Positions 24,615 to 34,440 are shown, counted from the stretch's first letter. The stretch: DNA of 64,000 nucleotides from Agreia sp. Leaf210 (GCF_001421485.1 NZ_LMKK01000001.1:501717-565716), one strand, 5' to 3'. Notes: generated by a model not told the origin, from the letters alone. Translations and numbers: made by a program.

Positions 24615-25644
24615 GCGAGTAGCGCACAAGGTGTTCACGCTTTCACGACAGCCTCGAATTCGATTTGCGGTACTGGGACGTCCCGGGCTTCAACTTTCGA
24701 TCAAGACCGCTGCAGATGTCGGCCCCAAGGGCGATGTCTGGGGCGACGTATTCTTTGCCAACGATCTAGCTGAATCTCTTCGACGACTCGGACATGTCGT
24801 CTTCATCGACAGACTCGGCGAGGCCGTCCGCCCGGAGGGAGCTGCCCACGACGATGTCGTCATCCACCTGCGTGGACTACACCGAACCCACGCCGTGCCC
24901 GGCGCCGTCAACGTGCTCTGGGTGATCAGCCACCCGGATCTCGTGGACGACGACGAGCTACGCGCGGGTTTCGACATCGTCTTCGCTGCGAGCGAGCCCT
25001 GGGCCCGACGCAAGACATCCGAGGCGGGCCTTCGGGTGCTGCCACTGCTGCAGTCGATGAACCCGCGGCGCTTCCACCCGGGGCCACCGGATGAGTCCCT
25101 GCGGTCGGACGTATTGTTCCTGGGCAAGTCGCGGAACATCTTCCGGCCGATCGTAAAGGACTCGATAGAAATCGGCGCCGATCTCGGTGTCTACGGCGAC
25201 GGCTGGGATCAGTTCATCGATTCCGAGTACATCCGCGCCGAGTTCCTCGACAACGACCGTGTCTCCCCCGCCTATCGAAGCGCTCGCGTCGTGCTCAACG
25301 ACCACTGGGAAGACATGAAACGCGAGGGCTTTCTCTCGAATCGACTCTTCGATGCCGTTGGCTCCGGCGCCGTCGTCGTCTCCGACAGGGTCGAAGGAAT
25401 CGAGGACGTCTTCGGCTCGGCGGTCGTGCCGTACGACTCGGCCGACGAGCTGAGGGGCCTTCTCTCGATCGATCACTCATGGCCGAGCATGGGCTCTCGT
25501 CTGAGGCGTGTGCGCGCGCTGCAACGCAACCACTCCTTCGATGCGCGTGCCCGCACCATACTGACCCGGTTGCGGCGGCTCTACGCGCGCCGTCTTCTGG
25601 GCGAAGTGCGCACGAGAATCCGTTCGAGGATCATCGCTCGTTAA
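24607..25644 (+). CDS. Glycosyltransferase, CgeB/GT1-like
   Basis: A 345-residue protein. KTAADVGPKGDVWGDVFFANDLAESLRRLGH is the N-lobe, NVLWVISHPDLVDDDEL and FDIVFAASEPWARRK the middle, and KREGFLSNRLFDAVGSGAVVVSDRVEGIEDVF the donor-binding C-lobe, as in CgeB-like transferases. The ATG at 24607 lies inside the end of the previous gene (8-base overlap). The open frame continues to 24520 but would overlap more. The two genes form a small operon ending 22 bases before the convergent gene. Confidence 0.82.
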   Translation: MIRRVAHKVFTLSRQPRIRFAVLGRPGLQLSIKTAADVGPKGDVWGDVFFANDLAESLRRLGHVVFIDRLGEAVRPEGAAHDDVVIHLRGLHRTHAVPGAVNVLWVISHPDLVDDDELRAGFDIVFAASEPWARRKTSEAGLRVLPLLQSMNPRRFHPGPPDESLRSDVLFLGKSRNIFRPIVKDSIEIGADLGVYGDGWDQFIDSEYIRAEFLDNDRVSPAYRSARVVLNDHWEDMKREGFLSNRLFDAVGSGAVVVSDRVEGIEDVFGSAVVPYDSADELRGLLSIDHSWPSMGSRLRRVRALQRNHSFDARARTILTRLRRLYARRLLGEVRTRIRSRIIAR

Positions 25645-25666
25645 AAGGCCCGCCGAGACAGCCCGC

Positions 25667-26668
25667 TCAGTTGACCTTACGGCTGTGCTCCAGGGAGCCG
25701 GCCCGGATTGCGGCCTCGTCGCCGAGGTCGACCCGCGTCGCCGCCCGGTAGGCGCGCCATTTGGCGATGTGGAACCGTGGATTGACGAGGAGCCACCGCA
25801 GCCTGCCGAACACAGAGAAGTCATCGCGGAGGATACGGATCGTGTCGACGAGGATTCCTCGCACGGTCATACGCAACTGGGCGCGGCGCCGCATGGGCGG
25901 TATCGGCTTGCCAATCTGGCGAAGCGCCACCGTCTCGTCGAACATGCGCTTGCCGTACTCGTCGAGCGTGAGGTCGTTCGAATGAATGACGGCTCCCCGA
26001 GGTGCGTAGGCCTTCTTGTAGCCTGCCTCGATGATGTCTTGACCGAACATCATGTCTTCGGAGTAGCGCACGTCGCGGTACGGGATCTCGTTTCGAAGAA
26101 ACGCAGTCCGCGTGGCCGAATTGACGTCGGAGTAAAACGACAACGCGTCGATGAGCCCTTGCTCTTCCGCCGTGCCGTCGTCGGAGAACACGGTCGTTCC
26201 GAAATCGGGTCCGAAGCCCGCGAACACTCCCTCGATCTCGTACTTGAGGAGAGGAAAACAGCCCGGTCGCGGAATCTGCTTGCCCATGACCGCCTTAATG
26301 TCTGCGGCCTCGTCGCGAAGCGGGGCCAGCAACTCGCGAAGCCAACCGTCCGAGGCTGGGATGGCGTCGTGCGTGAGATAGGCGATGAACTCGCCGCGGG
26401 CGAGGCGAGCAGCAAGGTTACGCGTTTTTCCGTGCCCGAATTCGGAGTTCGAAATCTGGTGGAGCCTAACCGCGGGGTGCCGAGCAACGATGCCGAGGGT
26501 TCCGTCTGTCGACCCCGAGTCGATCACCAGAATGTCGACCTCGCCATCGACGGACTGTTTCTCCACAGCGTTCAGGATCTGCTCGAGGTACGTCTCTCCG
26601 TTGTAGGTGAGAACCGCAACAGTGACCAGGACGTCGGGCTCGACATTCTCGGGTTGAGTGACAGTCAT
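25667..26668 (-). CDS. Rhamnosyltransferase-like GT2
   Basis: A 333-residue GT-A enzyme. VTVAVLTYNGETYLEQIL, LVIDSGSTDGT and EFGHGKTRNLAA are diagnostic of bacterial rhamnosyltransferases, and YLTHDAIP is the acidic donor site. The C-terminus is basic and hydrophobic. Its ATG overlaps the stop of the upstream epimerase (ATGA). It is the last gene of the four-gene operon 30063-25667 and probably adds rhamnose (family knowledge), although the acceptor is unknown. Confidence 0.87.
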   Translation of the reverse strand: MTVTQPENVEPDVLVTVAVLTYNGETYLEQILNAVEKQSVDGEVDILVIDSGSTDGTLGIVARHPAVRLHQISNSEFGHGKTRNLAARLARGEFIAYLTHDAIPASDGWLRELLAPLRDEAADIKAVMGKQIPRPGCFPLLKYEIEGVFAGFGPDFGTTVFSDDGTAEEQGLIDALSFYSDVNSATRTAFLRNEIPYRDVRYSEDMMFGQDIIEAGYKKAYAPRGAVIHSNDLTLDEYGKRMFDETVALRQIGKPIPPMRRRAQLRMTVRGILVDTIRILRDDFSVFGRLRWLLVNPRFHIAKWRAYRAATRVDLGDEAAIRAGSLEHSRKVN

Positions 26669-27591
26669 CGAGATTCGCCTTTCACGTGCTGCCAGGTGTC
26701 AGCGATACCCCGCTCGAGGCTGACGAACTCGTCGTATCCGAACTCCGAGGTGAATCTGTTCGTGTCGAGCACGACCCGATCGAGGAACGTCGAGGGAACG
26801 GGCTTGACCTCGATGTCGGGCTCGATGCCGGTGACCCTGCGCGCCACGTCGAGAAGATCGCTCACACTCGTGCCTGTTCCACTGCCGATGTTGTAGACGC
26901 TCTCGCTCGAGGCGCTGCCGACGGTCTCGCCGATCATGCGCACGGCATCCTGCACGTAGAGATAGTCGCGCACCATCGAGCCGTCGCCGTAGACCGTGAG
27001 CGGCAGGCCTCGTGCCATGCGCGACAGGAAGATGGGGATGACGCCCTGCTTCTTGTTCGCTCGCTGCCGCGGACCGTAGGGGTTCGAGATGCGGAACGAG
27101 ACGGAGTCGAGTCCGTACTTTTTGCCGAAGTAGCGAAGGTACCCCTCGATCGCCAGTTTGCCGATCGCGTAGGGCGACACGGGCAGTGGCGAAACGGTCT
27201 CCGAGAAGGATGTCCGGGGCTGGTCTCCGTAGATCGCTCCGCCGGTCGAGGCGAAGAACACCTTCTGCACTCCCGCGTTGACGCAGTGCTGGAAGAGCTC
27301 GATGCTCGATGCGATATTCGTTCTCACGTCGAGGGTTGGATCGTTCTCGGCGGTCACGGGGGTCGTCGTCGAGACGAAGTGGAAGACGAACTGCTGCGCC
27401 GCGACAGCCTCGGTGACGTCGGCCTGATTCATGAAGTCACCGGCGATCTGGCGAACGCCACGAGCCGAGTAGGCGGCCTGCTGGCTCGAGAACCGATCGA
27501 AGGCGGTCACCTCGTGCCCGCGCGAGACCAGTTCGTCGACGAGGTGCGAACCGAGAAAGCCGTTCGCTCCGATGACCAGGCAGCTAGCCAC
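26665..27591 (-). CDS. NAD-dependent nucleotide-sugar epimerase
   Basis: A 308-residue extended SDR. VIGANGFLGSHLVDEL is the NAD-binding motif, FASTGGAIYGDQP holds the catalytic Ser, and SPYAIGK is the YxxxK site. RISNPYGPRQ and DYLYVQDAV are typical of UDP-glucose 4-epimerase-like enzymes. GTG at 27591 lies within the end of the upstream gene (8-base overlap). It may supply a sugar for the rhamnosyltransferases of this operon; the exact substrate cannot be told from sequence alone. Confidence 0.85.
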   Translation of the reverse strand: MASCLVIGANGFLGSHLVDELVSRGHEVTAFDRFSSQQAAYSARGVRQIAGDFMNQADVTEAVAAQQFVFHFVSTTTPVTAENDPTLDVRTNIASSIELFQHCVNAGVQKVFFASTGGAIYGDQPRTSFSETVSPLPVSPYAIGKLAIEGYLRYFGKKYGLDSVSFRISNPYGPRQRANKKQGVIPIFLSRMARGLPLTVYGDGSMVRDYLYVQDAVRMIGETVGSASSESVYNIGSGTGTSVSDLLDVARRVTGIEPDIEVKPVPSTFLDRVVLDTNRFTSEFGYDEFVSLERGIADTWQHVKGESR

Positions 27592-28816
27592 GGACCGCGT
27601 CCTCGAAGATCGTCACGAACGTGGCGCCCGCCGCATCCCAATCGGCGCCCTGAACGCTCTCGGAGGCGAGGCGCGCGTGCTCTGGCAGATCGGCGCGATC
27701 AACGACCTCGACGAGTCGTCGGGCGAGAGCTTTGGGCGATGGGTCGGCGTACTCGATAAAGGGGTTGTCGCTGACAAGACGATTGTTATCGCCGTCGTTC
27801 ACGACGGGGATGACCCCCGAGGCGAGCAGTTCAAGGGGCAGCAACGACATGTTGGTAAGCGAGATCACCAGGCCAGCGGCACACCTGTTGTATACGGCAT
27901 TGAGCTCGTCGATGCGCAGGTCTTGAAGATTCACATAGGGGAAGGGGATCTTGTAGGGGCTCACGTCCCACCCCGCGAGATTGATGACGTAATCCGGTCG
28001 CTCCCGGGCGAAATGAGCCAGAGCCAGGATGCCGAGCTCGAAGCCGCGCCTTTCGGTCACAGGTCGTGCGTAGAAGAAGATCTCTTTGCGGCGGCCCTCG
28101 TTCGTGATGCGATACAGCGATTTGTCGGCGCCGAAGTCGTAATGAGAGGCGGCCATACCGTACTCGGTCGACAACTTGTGAGAAAGGAAGCCACCGGCCG
28201 TGATGCCGTGGAACCCGAAGCGATAGGTGTTCTCGGCCAGCACTGAGGCTGAACCGACGGGCGTGAAGTAGGGCTCGAAATCCTGCACGAAATAGAAGCG
28301 ACGGGCCGACGATGGGTCGCGGAACGACGCGTAGGCCGTCTCCCAACCGGTTGCGAAGATCGCATCGACGTCATCGCCGACGCTCTGCCCGGTGTGAGCC
28401 TCGATTGTCGCCTTCAGCTTCGGATACGAGGGAGATGCGGCCAGCATGTCCTTCACGGTCGCGATGGTGAAGGGGTGCATCGAGCTGTACAGGTAAATCT
28501 TGATCGTGTGGCCGGCGGCCTCGAGATAGCTCATGAAACGGAAGATGTTCTGGTGGCCGCCACTCGATTCCCCCGGAGGGGACATGATCCATGCGACGGT
28601 CAGGGCGCCATCGCCGACCGCACGAGGGTTTGCGACAGCCGGATGCGGAATGCTCCAGTCGACCTCGCTCGCGTCATCGGTTTTGACGAGCAGACGGATG
28701 GGAACGGAGTTCGGCATCGGTTTGACCGAGCGCGCGATGTTTCGCGCCACCCTGGCGGGCAGAGCCATCGGTCCCTGCTCCCGAACAACTTGCCAAACCT
28801 TCTTTAGTGAACTCAC
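27584..28816 (-). CDS. WsaF-like rhamnosyltransferase (paralogue B)
   Basis: A 410-residue protein closely related to the gene just upstream. Both share WI(M/I)SPPG...SGGHQN(I/A)FRFM, FATGWETAYP/A, RRFYFVQDFEP, ENTYRFGFHGI and AAGLVISLTNMSLLP. This is the WsaF fold: two Rossmann lobes, TDP-rhamnose donor (family knowledge). GTG at 28816 overlaps the upstream stop (GTGA). The tandem pair probably arose by duplication and may add successive rhamnoses. Confidence 0.85.
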   Translation of the reverse strand: MSSLKKVWQVVREQGPMALPARVARNIARSVKPMPNSVPIRLLVKTDDASEVDWSIPHPAVANPRAVGDGALTVAWIMSPPGESSGGHQNIFRFMSYLEAAGHTIKIYLYSSMHPFTIATVKDMLAASPSYPKLKATIEAHTGQSVGDDVDAIFATGWETAYASFRDPSSARRFYFVQDFEPYFTPVGSASVLAENTYRFGFHGITAGGFLSHKLSTEYGMAASHYDFGADKSLYRITNEGRRKEIFFYARPVTERRGFELGILALAHFARERPDYVINLAGWDVSPYKIPFPYVNLQDLRIDELNAVYNRCAAGLVISLTNMSLLPLELLASGVIPVVNDGDNNRLVSDNPFIEYADPSPKALARRLVEVVDRADLPEHARLASESVQGADWDAAGATFVTIFEDAVRG

Positions 28817-30063
28817 CGTGCCATGGTACTTGGCCCCTCGGCCATGGCCCGGTCGAAGGCGTCGATGAACATCTCGCCCGGGTCTGCCCAGTCGATGCGG
28901 GCGACCGACTCGGCCATCTCCCGTGCGTGCTCGACCTGGCGGCCATCATCCACGATCTCGATCATGCGCCGAGCCATCGCGCCGGGCGACAGCGGCTGGT
29001 AGTCCATGTAGGGACTCTCGAAGATCTCGCGCGTGTTCGGCCCATCGTTCACCACGGGCACGACGCCACTCGACATGACCTCCATCGGCAGCAGCGACAT
29101 GTTTGTCAGAGACAAAATGAGCCCGGCGGCGCAGCGGTTGTAGACCTCATTGAGCTGCGAGATGTCGAGCGCGGTGTGGTTCACGTAGGGAAACGGCACC
29201 CAATAGGGCGAAATGTCCCAGCCCACCATGTTGATCGTGATCTCGGGCCGCAGGCGGTGCAGCTCCGTGAGTACGAGGCGACCGAACTCGAAAGCGCGAC
29301 GGGATGTCGGAGGCCTGGCATAGAACAGCACCTCACCTCGCCGAGAGGTATTGGTGAACGAGTAGTGCTGCTTGTCGACCGCGTAGTCGTAGTGATCGCC
29401 GGGCATGCCGTAGTCGTCGGTGAGCTTCTTCGAGAGCCATTTACCCGCGGAGATTCCGTGAAAGCCGAAGCGGTAGGTGTTCTCGGCGAGCACGTAGTCG
29501 CTGCCCGACGCGTAGAAAGCAGGCTCGAAATCCTGCGTGAAGTAGAAGCGGCGGGCGTTCGTCGGATGACGGTGGGCCGGATAGGCGGTCTCCCACCCGG
29601 TCGCGAAGATGGCCTGCGTGTCGGCATCGAGCCCCGTGGCCTGGTCGTAGATGCGCAGCTCGCCCCGGAGGTCGGGGTAGGCACTCGTCGTCTGGAGCAT
29701 GAGCCGGATCGCGGCGAGATCGATCGGCTTGGACTCGGTCGTGTAGAAGTACACCGTCACGGAGTGCCCGGCCTTCTCGAGGAAGTCCATGAACCGGAAC
29801 GCGTTCTGGTGTCCCCCGCTCGTGCGGCCAGGGGGCGAGATGATCCACGCGGTCTTCACGTTCTTGGTGACCGGAACAGGTGGATCGGTCTCGAACAGGG
29901 CCGGAACGGTCCAGTCCACCGCCACGGCGTCGTCGGGGTGCACGAGAGACTCGCCGGGCTTGTTCGTGTTGAGGTCGATCGAGAGTCGATTGAAGACCCG
30001 CGAGGCCGCCTGGCGCGGGCCTTCCGACCTCAGCGACGTGATTGCGCGAGAGAACAGGCTCAC
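28813..30063 (-). CDS. WsaF-like rhamnosyltransferase (paralogue A)
   Basis: A 416-residue protein. WIISPPGRTSGGHQNAFRFMDF, FATGWETAYPAHRHP, FTQDFEPAFYASG and LILSLTNMSLLPMEVMSSG match the downstream copy. The start is taken as GTG at 30063 because AAGGAG sits six bases upstream; a TTG at 30078 is the outer alternative but would include that ribosome site in the coding part. It is the first gene of the operon that runs to 25667. The divergent GT2 gene starts less than 100 bases away. Confidence 0.86.
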   Translation of the reverse strand: MSLFSRAITSLRSEGPRQAASRVFNRLSIDLNTNKPGESLVHPDDAVAVDWTVPALFETDPPVPVTKNVKTAWIISPPGRTSGGHQNAFRFMDFLEKAGHSVTVYFYTTESKPIDLAAIRLMLQTTSAYPDLRGELRIYDQATGLDADTQAIFATGWETAYPAHRHPTNARRFYFTQDFEPAFYASGSDYVLAENTYRFGFHGISAGKWLSKKLTDDYGMPGDHYDYAVDKQHYSFTNTSRRGEVLFYARPPTSRRAFEFGRLVLTELHRLRPEITINMVGWDISPYWVPFPYVNHTALDISQLNEVYNRCAAGLILSLTNMSLLPMEVMSSGVVPVVNDGPNTREIFESPYMDYQPLSPGAMARRMIEIVDDGRQVEHAREMAESVARIDWADPGEMFIDAFDRAMAEGPSTMAR

Positions 30064-30160
30064 CGGAGACTCCTTCAACTGTGTTCTCGTACTCGACCCC
30101 GATCGGTGGCCGCGGAACAGCTAGTAGCCTAACCATGTGCCGATCGACCGAGGAGAAGCC

Positions 30161-31237
30161 ATGCCGCACGACGAATTGCGGGCAACCGTCATTGTCGTGA
30201 ACTTCAACGGCGGGGCCTTTGTGCTCGAGTGCATCGAGTCGCTCTCTCAGCAGAAGACGCCCGGCATTTGTGTCGAGGTGGTCGTCGTCGACAACGCGTC
30301 GACCGATGGTTCAGATCGTCAGATCGCACAGTTCTACCCCGATGTGCGAATCATTCGCAGCCCGAAGAACATCGGTTTCGCCGGCGGGGTGAACCTCGGC
30401 ATCGCGAACTCCACCGGCGATGTCATCGTGCTGATCAACAACGATGCTGTTGCTGCTCCGGGCTTCGTCTCGGCGATCGTCGCGCCCCTCGTAGAAGACG
30501 GCAACGAACGGGTCGCTGCTGTCACCGCACGGATCCTTCTCAGCGGACGCTTCATTCCCGCGCCAGGCTCGCCCACGGCCTACGTCTCGGCTTCCGGCGC
30601 GAGATGGGAGCGGGTAGCGCGCAATGCCACACCCGGGTCGGGCGTCGCTCTCATCAACAGCACCGGCAACCAGGTCTCCCGCTCTGGAAACGGCCGGGAT
30701 CGGTCGTGGCTCGACACCACCGACGACGAGGCGAGCCCCCAAGAGGTTTTCGGATTCTCGGGGGGTGGCGCGGCTATTCGGCGTGCGGCGCTCGAGTCGG
30801 TCGGACTGTTCGACGAACGACTTTTCATGTATTACGAAGACACCGATCTGGCCTGGCGCCTTCGCCGAGCCGGCTGGAAAGTGCTGTATGCAGAAGGCGC
30901 CACGGTCTGGCATCGTCACGCCGCGTCCAGCGGCATCCGGTCCCCTTTCTTTCTTAGACACAACGTGCGAAACCGCATTCTCGTCACGGCCCGCAACGGC
31001 ACCCTCCGCATGCTCCTATCCGCCGTCGTGCGCACCGGCGGAAGCCTTGCAAAATCGCTCCGGCGGCTTGCACGCGACCGGCGCGACAAAGATGCCCGAG
31101 TTCAGGTCCGAGCGACAACGCTCGGGCTCCTGCAGGCTCTGGCGATGATGCCCGGATATGTCGCCGATGGTCGACTGCGCGACGCGGGTTCTCGCTTGCC
31201 CCGGTCGTTCATCAAGCACTGGACGGTCGACGATTGA
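30161..31237 (+). CDS. Glycosyltransferase family 2
   Basis: A 358-residue protein. RATVIVVNFNGGAFVLECIESL, VVVVDNASTDGS and NIGFAGGVNLGI mark the donor-binding core. VLINNDAVAAPGF is the DXD-like site, and LFMYYEDTDLAWRLRRAGWK is the catalytic helix of rhamnosyltransferase-type GT2. ATG at 30161 has GAGGAG five to ten bases upstream. A GTG at 30137 in frame has TAGCCT exactly six bases upstream, so a leaderless start there is a real alternative, and both may be used. It opens the plus-strand run to 33700. Confidence 0.86.
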   Translation: MPHDELRATVIVVNFNGGAFVLECIESLSQQKTPGICVEVVVVDNASTDGSDRQIAQFYPDVRIIRSPKNIGFAGGVNLGIANSTGDVIVLINNDAVAAPGFVSAIVAPLVEDGNERVAAVTARILLSGRFIPAPGSPTAYVSASGARWERVARNATPGSGVALINSTGNQVSRSGNGRDRSWLDTTDDEASPQEVFGFSGGGAAIRRAALESVGLFDERLFMYYEDTDLAWRLRRAGWKVLYAEGATVWHRHAASSGIRSPFFLRHNVRNRILVTARNGTLRMLLSAVVRTGGSLAKSLRRLARDRRDKDARVQVRATTLGLLQALAMMPGYVADGRLRDAGSRLPRSFIKHWTVDD

Positions 31238-31268
31238 CTCCTGCCCCACACGCGAAAAGATTGACTCG

Positions 31269-32816
31269 ATGACGAAGACTCTCCCGAAACGCGACAGCGT
31301 CACTCGCACCCGTTTCATGCTCTTCGTGATCTTCCCCGTCGCAATGTTCCTCAGTCTGGCGAGCTGGGCGCTCGCTTCTCCCGTGGGCGCAAGCCCGGAT
31401 GACGATTTTCACCTGGCGAGCACCTGGTGCGGGCTCGGAATCCGTGACGGGTTGTGCGAACCCGGCGCCGAGCCCAATGAACGACTCGTTCCTCAGCTCG
31501 TGCGCGACGGAGCCGAATGCTACAAATTCGCCCCGGCCGAAAGCGCTGCCTGCCAGCAGCCCATCTCCGGTGAGGCGGCGGCGAAGCTGGTACCGACCGA
31601 GCGGTTGAACTCGACCGGTTTGTATCCTCCCGTCTACTACGCGGCGATGGGAGTGTTCGCATCGGAGGATGTCGAGCAGTCGGTGGTCGTCATGCGACTC
31701 GCCAGCATCGCGATCTTCGTCGCCCTGTGGACGGCCTTGTACGCCCTGCTTCCACGGCGGCGTCGTAGCACGCTCGTCTGGTCATGGGTAGTCGCGATCG
31801 TGCCTCTCGGCATGTTCTTACTTGCCTCGAACAATCCCAGTTCGTGGGCGATCATCTCTGGCGGCTCGGTCTGGATAGCGCTCGTTGGCTACTTCGAGAC
31901 CACAGGAAAGAGGCGCGTTGCTCTGGGAGTATTGGCGCTCCTCGCGGCCGGGCTCGGCGCAGGGGCGCGTGCTGACTCGGCTCTCTACGCCGTCATCGGA
32001 GCCGGCGTTGCGGTGGCGCTCACGGCCAATCGAACCGTCGCTTATTGGCGCTTGACGATCCTCCCGATCCTCATCGTCGTCGGCTCGATCGCCCTCTACT
32101 TCACGTCCAACCAGGTCGCAGCTGCATCCACCGGAATGGGTACGGATACCACCATTGCGACCACGGATACTGGCTTTCTCCTGACCAGCAACCTTCTCGA
32201 TCTCCCTCTGCTCTGGGCCGGTGTCTTCGGCTCGTGGGCACTCGGGTGGTTCGACACACGGATGCCGGGAAGCGTCTCGGTAGTCAGTCTCGCAGCGTTC
32301 GCCGTCGTCGTCTTCGCCGCGCTAGCCCATACGACGTGGCGCAAACTCCTCGTCCTGGGACTGATCGCCGGCGCGCTCGTGGCTATCCCGGTGTACATCC
32401 TGGTTCAGAGCAGCACCGTCGTGGGCAGCGGCGTGCAGCCTCGCTACGTACTTCCGCTCATCGTCATGTTCGCTGGCGTCGCGCTCTTCCACTTGCGCGA
32501 TCGCGAACCTCAGCTCGGCCGCGTTCAGGTGTACCTCGTCGAAGGCGCCATCATCGTGGCCAACGCCATCGCGTTGCACGTGAATATGCGTCGATACCTC
32601 ACTGGCGTCGACATGGGCGGGTGGAACCTCAATAACCGACGCGAGTGGTGGTGGGATCTTGCCGCCACGCCTGTGGTCGTGTGGGCCGTCGGAGCGCTGG
32701 CCTTCGCGTTCGCTGTGCACCTTCTCTTGCGATATCACAGTGTTCTCAGCCCGACCCACGATCAGCACCTCGAAGATGGCTACTCCTCACCGCGACTGAA
32801 ATCGAAAGCGGCATGA
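31269..32816 (+). CDS. DUF2142 family membrane protein
   Basis: A 515-residue membrane protein. After the first helix comes ALASPVGASPDDDFHLAS, matching the SPISSGPDEPAH loop of the two DUF2142 proteins at 36582 and 38128. The ASNNPSSWAIISGGS segment matches VNPSSFEIAGT. About ten helices follow. The external Asp/His loop suggests a GT-C-like enzyme acting outside the membrane, but DUF2142 has no settled function. ATG at 31269 is used; the frame upstream is not coding. Its stop overlaps the next start (ATGA). Confidence 0.82.
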   Translation: MTKTLPKRDSVTRTRFMLFVIFPVAMFLSLASWALASPVGASPDDDFHLASTWCGLGIRDGLCEPGAEPNERLVPQLVRDGAECYKFAPAESAACQQPISGEAAAKLVPTERLNSTGLYPPVYYAAMGVFASEDVEQSVVVMRLASIAIFVALWTALYALLPRRRRSTLVWSWVVAIVPLGMFLLASNNPSSWAIISGGSVWIALVGYFETTGKRRVALGVLALLAAGLGAGARADSALYAVIGAGVAVALTANRTVAYWRLTILPILIVVGSIALYFTSNQVAAASTGMGTDTTIATTDTGFLLTSNLLDLPLLWAGVFGSWALGWFDTRMPGSVSVVSLAAFAVVVFAALAHTTWRKLLVLGLIAGALVAIPVYILVQSSTVVGSGVQPRYVLPLIVMFAGVALFHLRDREPQLGRVQVYLVEGAIIVANAIALHVNMRRYLTGVDMGGWNLNNRREWWWDLAATPVVVWAVGALAFAFAVHLLLRYHSVLSPTHDQHLEDGYSSPRLKSKAA

Positions 32817-33700
32817 CCCTCGACATTCTGATGCCGTTCTACGGGCGCGTCGACCAGTTCCGGCTCGCCGTCGAGAGCGTACTGGCCCAGAGCGATGGTG
32901 AATGGCGTCTCGTGATCGTCGACGACGTCTACCCCGATATCTCCGCGGGAGAGTGGGCACGCGGGCTGAACGATCCCCGCATCACCTATCTCCGCAACGA
33001 ACACAACCTCGGGGTGAGCGGCAATTTCAATCGTTGTGTCTCGCTCATCGAGAACGACTTCGCCGTGATCATGGGATGCGACGACGTGATGCGGCCGGGT
33101 TACGTGGCGCGCGTCGCGCGACTGCAGTCCCAGCACCCTGATGCTGACTTGATCCAACCCGGTGTCTCGGTTGTCGACGAGAACGGAGAACCTTCGAGTC
33201 CCTTACCGGATCGGGTGAAATCGCTTCTTCGCCCTCGCGGGTCGAAGCCGCAAGTCCTCGCCGGAGACCAACTGGCTGCCAGCCTTCTTCGTGGAAACTG
33301 GTGCTACTTCCCGTCGCTCTGCTGGCGAAGCGATCGGTTACGAGAGTTCGGTTTTCGCGAAGACCGCCGAGTCGTTCAAGATCTCACTCTGATCTTGCAG
33401 ATCGTACTGTCGGGCGGAGCCCTTGTGCTCGATGACGAGACGGTATTCGACTACCGCCGACACGCGGCCAGTGTCTCGTCTCAGGGCGGCGTCGACGGCA
33501 CGAAGTTCGCCGAAGAACGGGATGTCTTCTACGAGGCCGCCGACCGCTGTGACGCGCTGGGCTGGCACAGGGCCGCGCGGGTCGCTCGACGCCATGTCCC
33601 CTCACGACTCAACGCGTTGTCCGAGTTGCCGGCAGCGCTCCGTTCGGGCGACTCCGTCGGGCGCCGTGCACTACTGCGTCACGTTCTCGGCGGACGCTAG
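32813..33700 (+). CDS. Glycosyltransferase family 2
   Basis: A 295-residue enzyme. TLDILMPFYGRVDQFRLAVESVL, LVIVDDVYPD and NLGVSGNFNRCVSL show the GT-A donor lobe; VIMGCDDVMRPGY is the acidic metal site. It starts at ATG 32813 inside the previous stop (ATGA), so it is co-translated with the DUF2142 protein. Its end overlaps the convergent GT2 gene by four bases. The acceptor cannot be inferred. Confidence 0.86.
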   Translation: MTLDILMPFYGRVDQFRLAVESVLAQSDGEWRLVIVDDVYPDISAGEWARGLNDPRITYLRNEHNLGVSGNFNRCVSLIENDFAVIMGCDDVMRPGYVARVARLQSQHPDADLIQPGVSVVDENGEPSSPLPDRVKSLLRPRGSKPQVLAGDQLAASLLRGNWCYFPSLCWRSDRLREFGFREDRRVVQDLTLILQIVLSGGALVLDDETVFDYRRHAASVSSQGGVDGTKFAEERDVFYEAADRCDALGWHRAARVARRHVPSRLNALSELPAALRSGDSVGRRALLRHVLGGR

Positions 33701-34440
33701 ACGATCGAGGTCGGAGGCCGCAGCCTGACCCGCCTGCGGGCGATCAACATGCCACGCGCGAGCATCAGCCGCGCAGTGAGGATCGTTCCGAGCGGGCGCC
33801 ACTTCAGCGGAGTGACGTTGTAGTCGTGCAAGCGCCGCTCGACGACCACCTCGCTCAGGTGCGAGATCGAACGCGTCGCATTGCCGAGGATCGCCAGCCA
33901 GAGATCGTGCGACTCGATGAAGATCTCGGGGAACGGTACGAGATCGCGCACAAGCTCTCGTCGGAATCCCATCGCGCATCCGAAGTAGGGGCGATACCCC
34001 ACAAGGATCGCCAGAGTGTTCCAGCCGAACTTCCTGTCGTAACCGGGCCTCAGCGGCCGGCGTGCGGGCATCCGGCCGTTTTCACCCAGCACCGAGTAGT
34101 TTCCGGCAACGACAAGGTGCGTGTCCAAATGCGCGACCATCAGCTCTAGTCGCCCGGGAGTCCAGACATCGTCTTGATCGGAGAGCATGATGTACTTTCC
34201 GCGAGCGCGGCGAATGGCGTTCTCGAACGTTCGCACGTATCCGCGGTTGACCGGCTCGGCGTGCAATCGAACGCGCGGATCATCGATGCCCTGGATGACG
34301 GCGACCGTGTCATCGGGTGATGCGTCGTCGACGATCACGAGCTCATCGTCGTCGTGAAGCTGCTCGAGAATCGACTCGATCTGCTCCCTCACGAACGGTG
34401 CGCCTCGGTAGGTGGCCATGCACACGCTCGCCCGGATCAT
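33697..34440 (-). CDS. Glycosyltransferase family 2
   Basis: A 247-residue protein. ASVCMATYRGAPFVREQIESIL, VIVDDASPDDT and MLSDQDDVWTPGRLE are close to the alpha-L-Rha transferase group (RfbG/CpsI-like GT2). ATG at 34440 has TACTAT exactly six bases upstream. The frame continues upstream to 34719 but without any start signal, so it is not used. The gene is convergent with the GT2 before it and diverges from the next. Confidence 0.87.
   Translation of the reverse strand: MIRASVCMATYRGAPFVREQIESILEQLHDDDELVIVDDASPDDTVAVIQGIDDPRVRLHAEPVNRGYVRTFENAIRRARGKYIMLSDQDDVWTPGRLELMVAHLDTHLVVAGNYSVLGENGRMPARRPLRPGYDRKFGWNTLAILVGYRPYFGCAMGFRRELVRDLVPFPEIFIESHDLWLAILGNATRSISHLSEVVVERRLHDYNVTPLKWRPLGTILTARLMLARGMLIARRRVRLRPPTSIV

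Noticed and set aside
28807-30132. Plus-strand open frame of 441 codons
   Set aside because: It mirrors the WsaF-like gene on the minus strand, and composition is not protein-like.
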